DNA of 64,000 nucleotides, taken from NCBI GenBank assembly GCA_003693705.1, contig RBZT01000751.1:62001-126000 (forward strand), given 5' to 3'. Positions 43,624-53,741 of this stretch are shown here, piece after piece (the stretch's first letter is position 1; each line of letters begins with the position of its first letter). The translations under genes and the position numbers were made by a program. The notes under the pieces were generated by a model. The model saw nothing but the letters and a program-made list of their open reading frames with translations, did no database searches and had not been told where the DNA came from. Source of the DNA: Polymyxa betae. Its lineage: Eukaryota > Endomyxa > Phytomyxea > Plasmodiophorida > Plasmodiophoridae.

Positions 43624-44093
43624 CGCAAAGAGAGGACACGCAGTTAACTACTAAATTGCGGCTCAGCCGACCCTTCGCTTATGCGATTATTATGACCTGG
43701 CAGACCTCTTACAGCAGGCGAATACGGGCTGGCAGTCAATAATAATCGACCCAAAAGAATAATGTCTAATCGTGAAACGATTCAGCATTGCGGCCCGGAA
43801 GATCGATGACTCATTAGCGATAGAATCCAGAACCTAAAATGATGTTCCCATCGCTTGTTCCTTTCCGGCATTCGTATTCTGGAATATTTTCAATGCTTTA
43901 CATTAAAAGAATCTTGATGCTTGTATACCGTAATGGAATCGCTAACAGGAATCCCACCATATCGTGGGTAGACGTGACCAAATACAGCATGATGAAACGT
44001 ATCGTGGGCTGCAGCGCTCTGGACCCGCGGCCGCTGTCTGATGCTTTCTCTTTGATGCATTTCTGTCTGTCAGTATTCACATTTCGTTAGGCG
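43624..44093. other. Divergent spacer upstream of WASP
   Basis: About 470 bases between the divergent four-TM gene and WASP. An 83-codon ORF (43839-44090) has no motif. An acceptor-like TTTCGTTAG directly before the WASP ATG suggests a 5'-untranslated exon somewhere in this interval. Confidence 0.4.
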
Positions 44094-45959
44094 ATGGAAG
44101 CGCCGCTGCCGCTTCCCAACGCCCAGTTACTACCGGCCGAATCAGAGTCGATTCGAAAAGCTCTCGGAGAAACAGCATCTGTTCGTTGCTATTTTGAGGA
44201 TGGCTGAGAGACGCTGAATGCTTTTACAGCCATTGTGCTTTGGGATTTGCCGAATTCTGCTGTCGACCAGTATCGTTCAAGGATGGCAGGAGACGAATCA
44301 GTGGGGTGCTTCTTGTTTAGTCATGGATCGAGCTAGGTTAGAACACAAAGTCTCATATAGAACTGTAATAAGATCCCTTAGGAATACAAAAATACTTCGA
44401 GTTTACGACCTTCAGGTGCAGTAGGATTTGGAATCAGTTTACAAGCAGGAATATTTATTGTATCTATCTGCGTTTACAGACTAAAGATATAATTTTTGAC
44501 GAAGAGTTATATATTGGAATGCAATATGTCGCTATGCGAAAGCACTTCCACGCGTTCGAAGCTCAGGGTGCTATTGTGGGCTTTGATTTCACCAATGAGG
44601 AAGATGCCTGCAATTTTCATAGTCGAGGTCTGAATCGGTCTGCTGCCCGCTGATTAGCTGACTTCATTATTCTTTAGTAACCTCGATGATACCCACAGCG
44701 ACACAACTACCGTCGCCTTCAGCTGCGTCTTCGTCGTCTGGAGGTTTACTAGATAAGGTTAAGGGCATGTTTTCGAAAAAGGAAAAGGAAATGCAGATTG
44801 GCACTCCGTCGAACGTAGTCCACAAGCATCATATTGGTATCGACCCGGAAAAAGGTGGGCGTTGATTTTCTCTCCTTAGCGTCACCCATTTTGAATTTTT
44901 CAGGGTTTGAAATAAAGAATATTCCGGATGAATGGAAGGCTCTTTTCAAGGCCAGCGGTGTAAGGCCTTCCGATTTGAAAGATATGCAAACCGCCAGTCT
45001 TCTTTTCAATACAATCAGGTGCATTCACATCGTGCCTGCAACTACTGTTTTTTTATAATATCTTTCAGCTCACATTACCGCTCAGCGACTGACAGCTCAC
45101 AAAGACCGGCTATCAATCCTCAAACCACTTTCGTCGATCCTAACGTCAGGCCTCCGCCGCCATCTGTTTTAGGAGCGCCACCACCTCCACCGCATCAGCA
45201 ACCCGGATTTAATCCAGCGCCGCCTTTACCTCAAGCTCCATCGCCTTCAGATCCAAATCAGCCAGTTCGGAGAACAAGACGCGCTCCAGTACGTGGTCCA
45301 CCTCCTCAACCTCCAGGTTGGCATCACACTTACGTTGAAAGTTTTTGAAAAGATCACTAAATATCATACCCTCAGGTCCACCTCCGGATCGTTCCGTTAG
45401 GCCTCCACCACCACCGCCCCCATCACGCCGACCTCCTCCGCCACGAGTTCAGACCGACTTTGAAGAACCAGAGCCTGCCTACATTGAAAGCTACGACAAC
45501 CAGTACAATGGGGACATCTATGGACAGCAACCATTTTATGAAGATACGGCTAGGTAGCTGACAGTAGCAACTGCAGATCTGATTGGGATTTTTAACACCA
45601 TTATTAGCGACTTGGGAGCACCTCCTCCTCCTCCCCCTCCTCCTCCGGCATTGAAAATCCCAAGCCCGCTTTCTATCGAAGTCCCTTCAACACCGTCATT
45701 TAAGCGGTCAACAACACCAACTCCAAATTCGCGGGCGGATCTGCTAAGTCAGATCCAAGCTGGAAAGGCGTTGCGACCGGTGTCTTCACCAACAAACAAC
45801 AATAACAACAAAACAGTGAACCAAGCACTACCAGATTTATCAAGTATGCGAGATAGTGACAAACTAGACATGATTAGTCACATCAAGACGTTGCTCGATG
45901 CCAGAAGGGATCACATTGAACATAAAGATGATTCAGACGATGATGATGATTGGGATTAA
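44094..45959 (+). CDS. WAS: WASP/N-WASP homologue (Arp2/3 activator)
   Basis: Nine exons (44094-44184, 44230-44314, 44373-44415, 44480-44627, 44678-44854, 44904-45018, 45069-45340, 45376-45553, 45608-45959) give 486 residues. Order: WH1 domain (ILRVYDLQ, DEELYIGMQYVAMRKHFHAF, FTNEEDACNF), a basic patch (KGMFSKKEKE), a CRIB motif (IGTPSNVVHKHHIGIDPEKG) for Cdc42/Rac binding with the autoinhibitory helix region after it, a long poly-proline region (PPPPPPP tracts) for profilin and SH3 partners, one WH2 actin-binding motif (RADLLSQIQAGKALRPV), and an acidic tail ending DDDDDWD for Arp2/3. It drives branched actin. Introns inside WH1 were resolved by phase; unspliced, the frame has stops. Confidence 0.93.
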
Positions 45960-46846
45960 TGAGCTCTAAATTGCTTGCTCCCAGCAGAAAGTTTTCGCTG
46001 CATATTAAATCGAAAAGGAACGATAATTTCGAGCCCTAAACGCTTGCGATCCCCGAAATTGGTTGCTGATTAGTAGTCATGCTAATGTTCTTACTGTAGT
46101 TCATAAACCGGTGACTGGTTTTAGCAGTCATCTTTGCATGCTTTCGCAAAAAATTTGACCACCTTGCGCAAGCCGCAATCAGCAATTGGTATTACCAAAT
46201 CGACAACTCTATGTCGTGTCATAAAAATGTGTTGTGAAGGCCTTTTGACTTCTGCATAAATGTCGAGCGCATAGGAACGCTACATCTGAGGGTATGCTTT
46301 GCCAATAGCGATTGTAAGAGTAGCATAGAAGGTAGCGACGAGAAAAATATCCCTGCCAAAATCTGACAATCTAAAATGAGAGCGGATAAGCCGAGATGAC
46401 ATTTGAGACTCCTTAAGGGGCTATGGAGAATTTTCAAAACGTCACACTGTTGATGACGAAGCGTCAGGTTCCACATAAAAGTCGGGCTATGAGTTGGTAA
46501 AGTAAGAGCAGTTGCGTTCCGTTGTCCAGCAAGACTCAAACGAAAAGATACTTCCGTTTTGTTCGCTGTCATGTGTCATTACTGTTGTCAACATTGCGAG
46601 AGGAACATAATAATACGATAGGGTCAGCAGTCCGATCACGGACGCAGAGATGCTTATCAAGTTATCCGCTTCCACAGTGGACTGTGGACGAATCTAAAAA
46701 TACACTTTGATTGGGTTCGGTTCGGCATTTGGGCTGAGAAGGCAATCGATTCGTTGTTATTCCCATAAGATCGTGTGGCTTCGCTAAGCTGCAGTTCCGG
46801 TATTGTTTGGTCCTACAGAATAACTCTTGGAATACTGATTGCCTGT
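45960..46846. other. Gene-poor spacer
   Basis: About 890 bases between WASP and uridine kinase. A minus-strand ORF of 117 codons (46219-46572) and others are present, but they have no recognisable motif and atypical composition for a conserved protein. The 3' region of WASP and the promoter of the kinase gene lie here. Confidence 0.4.
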
Positions 46847-47780
46847 ATGATCAGTATGGGTCCAATGAACGACCCTGTTTCAGCTCCCAGTAATAACGGC
46901 CGAGCTCCTATGATCATCGGTATTGCAGGAGGGACTGGCTCTGGCAAGACAACGCTGGCAAAGTACTTGGCATTGCGAGCGCCTTCGGATGCCATTCAAT
47001 TTGTTCTAGAGCAATTGTGAGCGCCATCAATTCCCCCGGAAAGGTCCAAATCTTATCAACTGATCATTTCTATAAGCCTCTCACAAAGGAGCAGGTATTT
47101 TGCCAGTTGCCTTCTGTTTTCTTTTTTGATCATATCTTTAGCATGAACGAGTGGAGGAATACAGTTTCGATCATCCATCTTCGATAGACTGGGATTGGGT
47201 GGCTAAAAGTTTGCAAGATTTGGTATCTGGTAATGATACAGTGATTCCAGAATGTATGTTGAGCATTTTGATTGTACTCCATGCTCTAAATCATAATCTC
47301 AGACGACTTTGTCACTCATACGAGGCCGAGATCGGATGTCATCTTCACAAGAAGCGATGTCATCATAGTGGAAGGAATCCTGCTTTTTTATGAGCAAAGA
47401 ATCCGCGATCTTTGCAACGTCAAAGTTTTCATGCGAGTCGATGAGGATATTAGGTTGGCACGTAGATGTATGACACCTTGAAGTGCACAACTTTTGGCTG
47501 AAGTGAATTAGTGAAACGAGACGTTGCTGAACGTGGACGAACTGTCGAATCGGTCTTAGCTCAGTATATGCGATCTGTCAAGCCAGCGTTCACCCATTTC
47601 ATTGCACCTACAGAAGAATACGCTGATATCATGTAATGGCAAAACCGATTGGGCTCTCATTTCATTAAACAATTTCGTAGAATTCCTGATAGGATTTCAC
47701 ATTCCGTGCCAGTTAGCTTGCTAGTTCACTCGATTCGTGCTCATTTACAAGCTATCGATCGGCATAACCATTCAGAGTGA
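46847..47780 (+). CDS. UCK: Uridine(-cytidine) kinase
   Basis: Six exons (46847-46962, 47010-47094, 47142-47253, 47303-47467, 47512-47632, 47681-47780) give 232 residues. The P-loop is GIAGGTGSGKTTLAK. ILSTDHFYKPL carries the catalytic Asp region, then EEYSFDHPSSIDWD, the RSDVIIVEGILLFYEQRIRD Walker-B-like strand and DIRLARRLKRDVAERGR, the lid arginines. The enzyme phosphorylates uridine and cytidine in pyrimidine salvage; cytosolic. The start is one of two in-frame ATGs (46847 or 46856) and cannot be decided. The gene ends 75 bases from the convergent dehydrogenase. Confidence 0.93.
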
Positions 47781-47855
47781 ATTCATTATATAATCGTGTT
47801 GCATACTAAATGTCGAAATTATCACCATTGAGTTTTTTAATTAGACAATGTACAT

Positions 47856-48979
47856 TCAATGTTGTGGCTTGAGAGGATGTGCTGGCCCTTCTGGTGTCAC
47901 ATATGCAGCCGTTAGCCCACCATCCACTAAAAATTCAGTCCCGGTAACAAAGCTAGCTTCATCGCTAGCTAGGAACAAGGCTCCAGCAGCCATTTCATAC
48001 GATTCTCCGAATCGACCCATTGGAACTAACAGGAACTTCAGAAATCTTGACCGATACAAAAAAAAGACATGAACCAACCATGGACCAGGCGACGCTGCTT
48101 TTTCTCTTCAGTGTCGAGGAATTTCATAAGAAGATCAGTTCGGACAGGTCCAGGGCACAAAGCGTTTACACGAATTCCCTATCATGCAAGGTCAATGTCT
48201 TTAACATCGTTTTACCAACCCGTACTTCTCGTGCATGAATGACAGCTAATTCACGAGTCATCGCCAGAACGGCACCTTTCGAGCTTGTATAAGCCAGTTG
48301 AGGAGTAGCAGCGCCAAGCAGGGAGACGAAGCTTGCTGTGTTAATGATAGAGCCTCCTCCAGCACGGCGCATCGCTGGGATTCCTTCAAGCAAAATTTGA
48401 GAATCGCTCGTTCTGAACAAACCTGTGTTCTCTACCGTATTTGCAACCATAGAAGACACCTATCAGGCAATGGTAAGCCACATTAAAACAAAGAGATTGA
48501 TCTGCTTGCCTTTCACATTGATTGCGAAAGTTTTATCCCAAGTTTCATCACTGGTCGTTTCGGCATTATCATCGTCTGGGAGCATGACGCCTGCGTTATT
48601 GAAAAGAATGTCTAAAGTACCGAATTCAACCTCGGCGGTTTCAACCATCTGTTCGTTCTGTCAATAGAACTCAACAACTGCATCGAACAATGTTTACTTT
48701 CTGACAATCCTCTTGCTTGGAAACATCCGCAACGAATGTAACAGAGGCAGAACTGGGGTACGACTCGGAAACCATTCGTTTGGTTTCTTCAGCGGCGCTC
48801 TGATTGAAGTCGGCAATGACCAAGCTGGCGCCTTCCCGAGCGAACAGCAAACAAGTCTGGCGACCGATTCCACCACCAGCTCCGGTGACAACAGCGACTT
48901 TTCCTTCCAGCCTAGGTCGAATGCCAGCCTTGGTAGACAACACCCTTACGTAGGCATTTTTGACGAATCGATTCAACAT
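47856..48979 (-). CDS. Short-chain dehydrogenase/reductase
   Basis: Five exons (48698-48979, 48510-48648, 48226-48422, 48079-48178, 47856-48025) give 295 residues. The cofactor motif is VVTGAGGGIG, then ADFNQ after beta-2, DILFNNAG, and the catalytic SFVSLL...YTSSKGA (Ser-Tyr-Lys). The C-terminus IRVNALCPGPVRTDLL and ASFVTGTEFLVDGGLTAAYV is typical of classical SDRs. The first ~25 residues (MLNRFVKNAYVRVLSTKAG) look like a mitochondrial presequence. The substrate cannot be told. The intron at 48423-48509 begins with GC (AAAG|GCAAGC); no GT donor gives a correct frame. Confidence 0.9.
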
Positions 48980-49164
48980 GATGCTTTCAAACGACAACGA
49001 GTGAAGAATCAGGGCGCGGCCTGCCTCAAATCGATTGCAGTTCACAAAACCCTACGTAACGTAACCATCTCAGGTCTCCTACATTGTGTATGAGCAAGTT
49101 CCGGTTCAAAGGTGTATTGCTTTATACCTCGAGACACTATTTATGTGTCATCCGTTGAGTCAAC

Positions 49165-49727
49165 ATGGGTGACGGCGACGATGAAGCGGCAGGCAAGATT
49201 CATTTATTTGACAGGAACCTGTTTCGAATTTTTATTACCAAGCTATGATGCCAGTGGTCTATATCGGGATGGCATCGGATCTGATCCATGAGGGTCATAT
49301 CAATATTATCAAAGTCGGACGCAGCCTTGGTTCTGTCTGCGTTGGCCTTCTAACCGATGAAGCCATTCGAACATATAAACGCCAGCCGATTCTGACATTC
49401 GAATCGAGAAAGGCCGTCATCGAGAATATCGTGGGAGTCGACCGTGTCATTCCTCAGTTCGAACACGATTATCGGCCGAACCTGGAACTGATTCGACCGG
49501 ATTATGTTGTGCATGGTGACGATTGGAAGACAGGGCCGCAGTCGCAGGTTCGGCAGCAGGTTATTGAGAAGCTGAATGAATGGGGAGGGCAGCTGATCGA
49601 ACCGACATATACAACTGGAATTTCCACAACTGAAATTATCGAACGCTGCAGCGATAGATACAACAAGGAGCGCTGCAGCATGCTCGATTCACCATCTCAT
49701 TTCATAGTAAAGCCAATCACCGATTAA
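49165..49727 (+). CDS. Phosphonate cytidylyltransferase (PntC-like nucleotidyltransferase)
   Basis: Two exons (49165-49192 and 49243-49727), about 170 residues. The nucleotidyltransferase HxGH motif is HEGH in VVYIGMASDLIHEGHINIIK, and ISTTEI is the second signature. The stretch GLLTDEAIRTYKRQPILTFE, VDRVIPQFEHDYRPNL, then YVVHGDDWKTGPQSQVRQQV closely recalls the cytidylyltransferase found alone or fused to PEP phosphomutase in bacteria and some protists. It would make CMP-2-aminoethylphosphonate for phosphonolipids or phosphonoglycans. The intron has a GC donor (GCAG|GCAAGA). Without splicing, translation could start at 49245 or 49248. Confidence 0.8.
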
Positions 49728-50068
49728 CCTTACTAAACATATAAGCCCTTAAAAGCATGGAAAACGAAGTTTTTATAACCGAATTCAAGCCCAAAGCACT
49801 TCAGATTCATTTTAAGAAGTTTTCCCTCCCAATTAGTACGAAACTCGGCTTGTCAAATCCCAAGCAAAATATCTAGGTATTTCAATGAAGACCGTGACGG
49901 CAATGCGACCAAGTCGAAGTTAAGCGATGGAAAGCTATCTGACAATCGATTTGGGTCTCTCCTGTGCCATTTGGCACTTCATGCTCATGGAGAAAAGTCT
50001 GAAAAGCAAAGTCCGTGGCGGACCACCGATTTGGGCCTTTCTATTAATTTCTGGTCGTCGCTTGGAAA
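49728..50068. other. Intergenic spacer
   Basis: A 340-base spacer between two plus-strand genes. A short ORF (49927-50127) overlaps the eIF3f start in another frame and is not supported. It should hold the eIF3f promoter. Confidence 0.45.
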
Positions 50069-50968
50069 ATGTCGCTCGAACGACAGACCTTGCAGCTGGC
50101 CAGCAACGACCCACACAGCCAGTATGAAGTCGAGTCCATCGTCATCATGTCCATACTGGACCACTACAAGCGTCGGCCGCTGAAACAGGAGCACGTCATT
50201 GGGGCTCTGCTCGGCGCCCGAATCAGCGAGACGGCCGTCTCCATCAACAACTGCTTTCCGGTGCCGCACAACGAGCGCGACGATCATGTCGTCGCTGTTG
50301 ATACCGAATATTTCAACCAGATGCTGGAGCTGTATTCGCGAGTATCGCCCAACTTATCTGTCGTCGGTTGGTACACAACAAGCGGCAGTTCAGCATTATC
50401 GCCCACCACCGTCGCTATTGCAAACACGTTCCAGACGCTGACGGCCGGGTCGCCGTTCGAGCCCGTCATCCTATCTGTGGATACAACGCTGGAGTCGTCC
50501 AAGCTGTCGATTAAAGCCTTCAGAATGGAGACGATCCTGTCACCGAGCGACTCGACATCTCCTGTCGTCGCTGTGTTTAACGAAGTCGGCCTGTCGTTGC
50601 TCACGACGGACGAAGACAAGATCGGCATAGACGCTCTGATTCAATCGCAACCGGACGACGACACGTTCGATTCCCCGGCTACGCTTTTGTCGCCGCGAAG
50701 AGGATTGATTATGTCGCTGGAGAACCTACATGGCATGCTGGTTGATGTTTGTGAATATGTAGATCGTGTCGTTGCTGGCGAAGAGAGCTCCGATAACGAG
50801 ATTGGGCACATCTTGGCGCAGACTTTCGGTCAGATGCCCGTTTTCGAAGGATCGTTCTTCGATCGCGCTTTCAACGATATGGTCAGCGATCTGTTGTCTA
50901 TTAATTACCTTACAAGCTTGACCCGGGCGCAACTCGCTATTGCCGATAAAGTTAATCTCGTTGCCTGA
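50069..50968 (+). CDS. EIF3F: Translation initiation factor eIF3 subunit F
   Basis: A single exon of 299 codons. An MPN domain runs from about residue 20: SIVIMSILDHYKRRPLKQEH, VIGALLGARISETAVSINNC, then FPVPHNERDDHVVAVD and VVGWYTTSG. As in other eIF3f proteins, the JAMM metal ligands are incomplete, so no deubiquitinase activity is expected from sequence. The C-terminus LRVY-like part is the helical SLENLHGMLVDVCEYVDRVV ... INYLTSLTRAQLAIADKVN that packs in the eIF3 octamer. It acts in the cytosolic 43S complex. It is one of three long intronless genes here, with the MADS and LIM genes. Confidence 0.93.
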   Translation: MSLERQTLQLASNDPHSQYEVESIVIMSILDHYKRRPLKQEHVIGALLGARISETAVSINNCFPVPHNERDDHVVAVDTEYFNQMLELYSRVSPNLSVVGWYTTSGSSALSPTTVAIANTFQTLTAGSPFEPVILSVDTTLESSKLSIKAFRMETILSPSDSTSPVVAVFNEVGLSLLTTDEDKIGIDALIQSQPDDDTFDSPATLLSPRRGLIMSLENLHGMLVDVCEYVDRVVAGEESSDNEIGHILAQTFGQMPVFEGSFFDRAFNDMVSDLLSINYLTSLTRAQLAIADKVNLVA

Positions 50969-51021
50969 TTTATATAAAACAGTGTCTCAAGTATCACTAT
51001 TTTCTGATGGCGGTTTGTCAC

Positions 51022-51372
51022 CTATTGATTCCACAAAATTTCACTTGTCGTTTCATTCCGATTTAAGCCCGGGACTTTCCGATTCAGGAGCTTCAATTGA
51101 ATACCGAACTTGATCTCGCATTTGCCGAGCGGCTCCAAACGTATGGTGGCCAGAGACGACGCGATTTCAGCCAAGCTGCCTGCCGCCTTCAATCGAATAC
51201 CGTCACCTGGAATCGACTCTGCTGGCTGCTGACATGGCTCGTGATGGACGAACGAGATCGGCACGCTGGATTCCAGTGCAATTCGGATCTCGGTCTCGTC
51301 AACATGTTGTCGAAGGGCTTCGTAATATCTGCAATTCCAAATAAGCGCTTTGAAATGTAGGCACCAAATCAT
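51022..51372 (-). CDS. Unidentified minus-strand coding segment
   Basis: The frame contains a plausible exon from about 51299 to a stop at 51022 (YYEALRQHVDETEIRIALES, then EIASSLATIRLEPLGKCEIK and LLNRKVPGLN). An acceptor TTGCAG precedes it. Upstream, a competing frame (VGTECQVFSRLADVQTGFGV, about 51400-51460) is open, but I could not join them. It may be the 3' end of the coiled-coil gene at 51460 through alternative splicing, or a separate gene. Confidence 0.35.
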   Translation of the reverse strand: MIWCLHFKALIWNCRYYEALRQHVDETEIRIALESSVPISFVHHEPCQQPAESIPGDGIRLKAAGSLAEIASSLATIRLEPLGKCEIKFGIQLKLLNRKVPGLNRNETTSEILWNQ

Positions 51373-51459
51373 TGTTGCCTTTCTTTCAGGTCGAGATACA
51401 TTTTACGCCAAACCCTGTCTGCACATCAGCTAATCGAGAAAAAACCTGACATTCGGTGC

Positions 51460-52021
51460 CTACGGGAAGGTTTCCAGTTCGCCTTCTCGACGAGCGATTC
51501 TCGCTTGGTAAGTTTCACGTTCTGTCTGTACTGCTGTTGTGACGTATTGCAATTGCTCGATCATACGTTCAAGACGCTGAAGGCAAAGTTCCTGTTGCTC
51601 CTCCTCGTCTTTCATCTTGTCGAGTAAGTCCCCCATTTCTTGGAATGCAACGTCTGCTGTTATTTCAATGCTCATGTTGAAATGCTCAAGCTACAGGTCA
51701 AACCTAGATCGGGAATTGGTTTCAGTTGTAGGTTTCGATCGTCACCATCATTGTTGTGGAAAGGAACATCGTCGTTAGTGACCGTTTCATGCTTGTTCAA
51801 CAAGGTGTTGGTCTCTGCTATTAGACCGGCAGCTGAATCATGCTCCCAGTCGAAAATGTTCGCTCTCATAGACGATAATGTTTTCTCTACATTCACTTGG
51901 AAATCCTCTGCAGCTTCTTTCCTGTCAATTCAATTTTGAGAATCGCTCTAGAATCAGTTAAGTGCTCCTACCAAGACAAAGCCGTCATATTCTCCAATGT
52001 TGCAGTTCGTGATGCATCCAT
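51460..52021 (-). CDS. Coiled-coil protein, unknown family
   Basis: Three exons (51972-52021, 51695-51921, 51460-51656) give 157 residues: MDASRTATLENMTALSWKEA ... ending ARREGELETFP. The C-terminal half (VAFQEMGDLLDKMKDEEEQQ, LERMIEQLQYVTTAVQTERE) is a strong heptad-type helix with charged a/d-flanking positions; the first part is helical with an acidic Asn/Asp loop in the middle. Prefoldin-like or kinetochore coiled-coil proteins have this look, but I cannot assign one. It diverges from the LIM gene with only 135 bases between start codons, so they share a promoter region. Confidence 0.6.
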
Positions 52022-52156
52022 GTAAAGGTACTGGAAAAAGATCACTACGTACTTCATATTGTCTCTTGAACAGGATAAAATCAGGCGAACTTCCGTTGCA
52101 AATCTTTCTCCTATTTCGCGTGCTTCGGATGAGATTTTTCTTGCTCGTCAACAATC

Positions 52157-53545
52157 ATGGGCACCGAAGGACGCCCATCTCTATTCGTGGCTCAGGTCCT
52201 CTTTGATTATGATGCTCAAGCATCGGAAGAAATCACATTGAAGGAAGGCCAGTTCTGTCACGTCCTTGAAACCAACGATGCCGGCTGGTGGCTGGTTCGC
52301 GAAGCCAACTCTGGCACCGAATTCCGATCCGGATGGGCTCCATCGAATTTCCTTCGACGACTAGAAGCCGACGAGATCGGATTGGCTGTTGGTCTGCAAG
52401 CCATCAGTCCAGTTCATAAGACGACTGATAGAAAGCCATCAGTGAAGAGGAACTGTAACAAATGCAAAGAGTCAATTACGGGAAGTTTTGCCCTAGCTGA
52501 AGGACAAAGCTATCATCTACCTTGCTTCACATGTTCAGTATGCAGCACGGGTCTGGCTGGCAACCAATATTTCATGAAGGATGGCAAACCATACTGCGAT
52601 AAGGATTATTTCCAGCGGTTCGGGCATATATGTGCAGCTTGCTCGAAGACGATTTATGGTTCTGTCGTAAGCGCTCTTGATAAGCATTGGCATCCGGAGC
52701 ATTTCGCTTGTGCAGCTTGTAAGAACTCGATCGCTGGAACCGAGTTCTTTGTTGGTTCTGATGGGAAGCTATACTGTGCAAACGACTATCGTTCCATGTT
52801 TGGAATTCGATGCGCTAGCTGTCAATATTTCATCGACGGTTCCGCTTTCGAAGTGCAAGGAGTGTCTTATCATGTCGCATGTTTCAAGTGCTGTATAGAC
52901 CAGGCCCCAATTTCGGAAAGCGACGCTTTCCATATTCAAAATGGGGAAATCTATTGTCGCACACATTTTCAGGAAAAGTTTCTGAGTCGTTGCGAAGCCT
53001 GCAGGCAGCATGTCACTGATCAATACGTTCAAATACTGGGAAACTCCTATCATATCAACTGCTTCAGATGCAAGAAATGCGACATTATTCTATCCAGTGA
53101 TCGATTTCAGGTTTTAGACGACAAATTCCTGTGTGGAACATGCGCCCAGGTCAATCGATCGAAAAAAGCCAGGGAAAACGAGATTAAGGAGCGTTTGGCT
53201 CCAGTAAATATTGAGACGACATTTAAGCCGCAAAACGAGCTGCTACAGAAAGGAGCTAATCAAACGCTGAGGAAACTTGAGGACAATACAATGACAAAAA
53301 CTGAAGAGAATCATCAGCAGCCTAACTTCGAACTTCAGAAAGACAAAGATGGGCAAATTAGAATGAAGGCTGCAGATCTAGTCGGTAAAGATCGAGCTCT
53401 TCCGGACGAGATTGATCGTCACCATAAGGAAAATTATCTGTATGACGAAGAATTTCACGAGCTTTTTGGTATGGGTCGGGAGCACTTCGCAGCGCTGCGT
53501 CCATGGAAGCAGCAGCAAATTAAACAGCAGCTGGGCTTATTTTAA
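52157..53545 (+). CDS. SH3 + four LIM + villin-headpiece protein (abLIM-like)
   Basis: A single exon, 462 codons. Residues about 8-72 form an SH3 domain (VLFDYDAQASEEITLKEGQF, WWLVREA, GWAPSNFL). Four LIM domains follow from about 99 to 335: CNKCKESITG...CFTCSVC...CDKDY; CAACSKTIYG...FACAACKNSIAG...CANDY; CASCQYFIDG...CFKC...CRTHF; CEACRQHVTD...CFRCKKC...CGTC. After a disordered linker the last ~45 residues are a villin headpiece (ENYLYDEEFHELFGMGREHF, ending KQQQIKQQLGLF). Four LIM plus headpiece is the architecture of animal abLIM/UNC-115, which lacks an N-terminal SH3. It should bind F-actin and link it to a proline-rich partner. Confidence 0.9.
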   Translation: MGTEGRPSLFVAQVLFDYDAQASEEITLKEGQFCHVLETNDAGWWLVREANSGTEFRSGWAPSNFLRRLEADEIGLAVGLQAISPVHKTTDRKPSVKRNCNKCKESITGSFALAEGQSYHLPCFTCSVCSTGLAGNQYFMKDGKPYCDKDYFQRFGHICAACSKTIYGSVVSALDKHWHPEHFACAACKNSIAGTEFFVGSDGKLYCANDYRSMFGIRCASCQYFIDGSAFEVQGVSYHVACFKCCIDQAPISESDAFHIQNGEIYCRTHFQEKFLSRCEACRQHVTDQYVQILGNSYHINCFRCKKCDIILSSDRFQVLDDKFLCGTCAQVNRSKKARENEIKERLAPVNIETTFKPQNELLQKGANQTLRKLEDNTMTKTEENHQQPNFELQKDKDGQIRMKAADLVGKDRALPDEIDRHHKENYLYDEEFHELFGMGREHFAALRPWKQQQIKQQLGLF

Positions 53546-53741
53546 TACAATTGAAAGCCTCCCATTGAATTCTAGAGTGGTCTCTTGGCTGTAACCTGTT
53601 TGTACTTCGTTGGCTGTCTTGCCACAAGCCACAACAGCCCAATTTGAGGGAGTAGCGCAGCCCTCCGTCTGTCATAGATTGACCGCTTTATGACGTAACA
53701 TTATATCGGAGGATTGAAGCAGTTGTCATTTCGATAGCAGA

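Noticed and set aside
46219-46572. Minus ORF of 117 codons between WASP and uridine kinase
   Set aside because: No motif, no splice partners, composition unlike a conserved protein; could not be supported.
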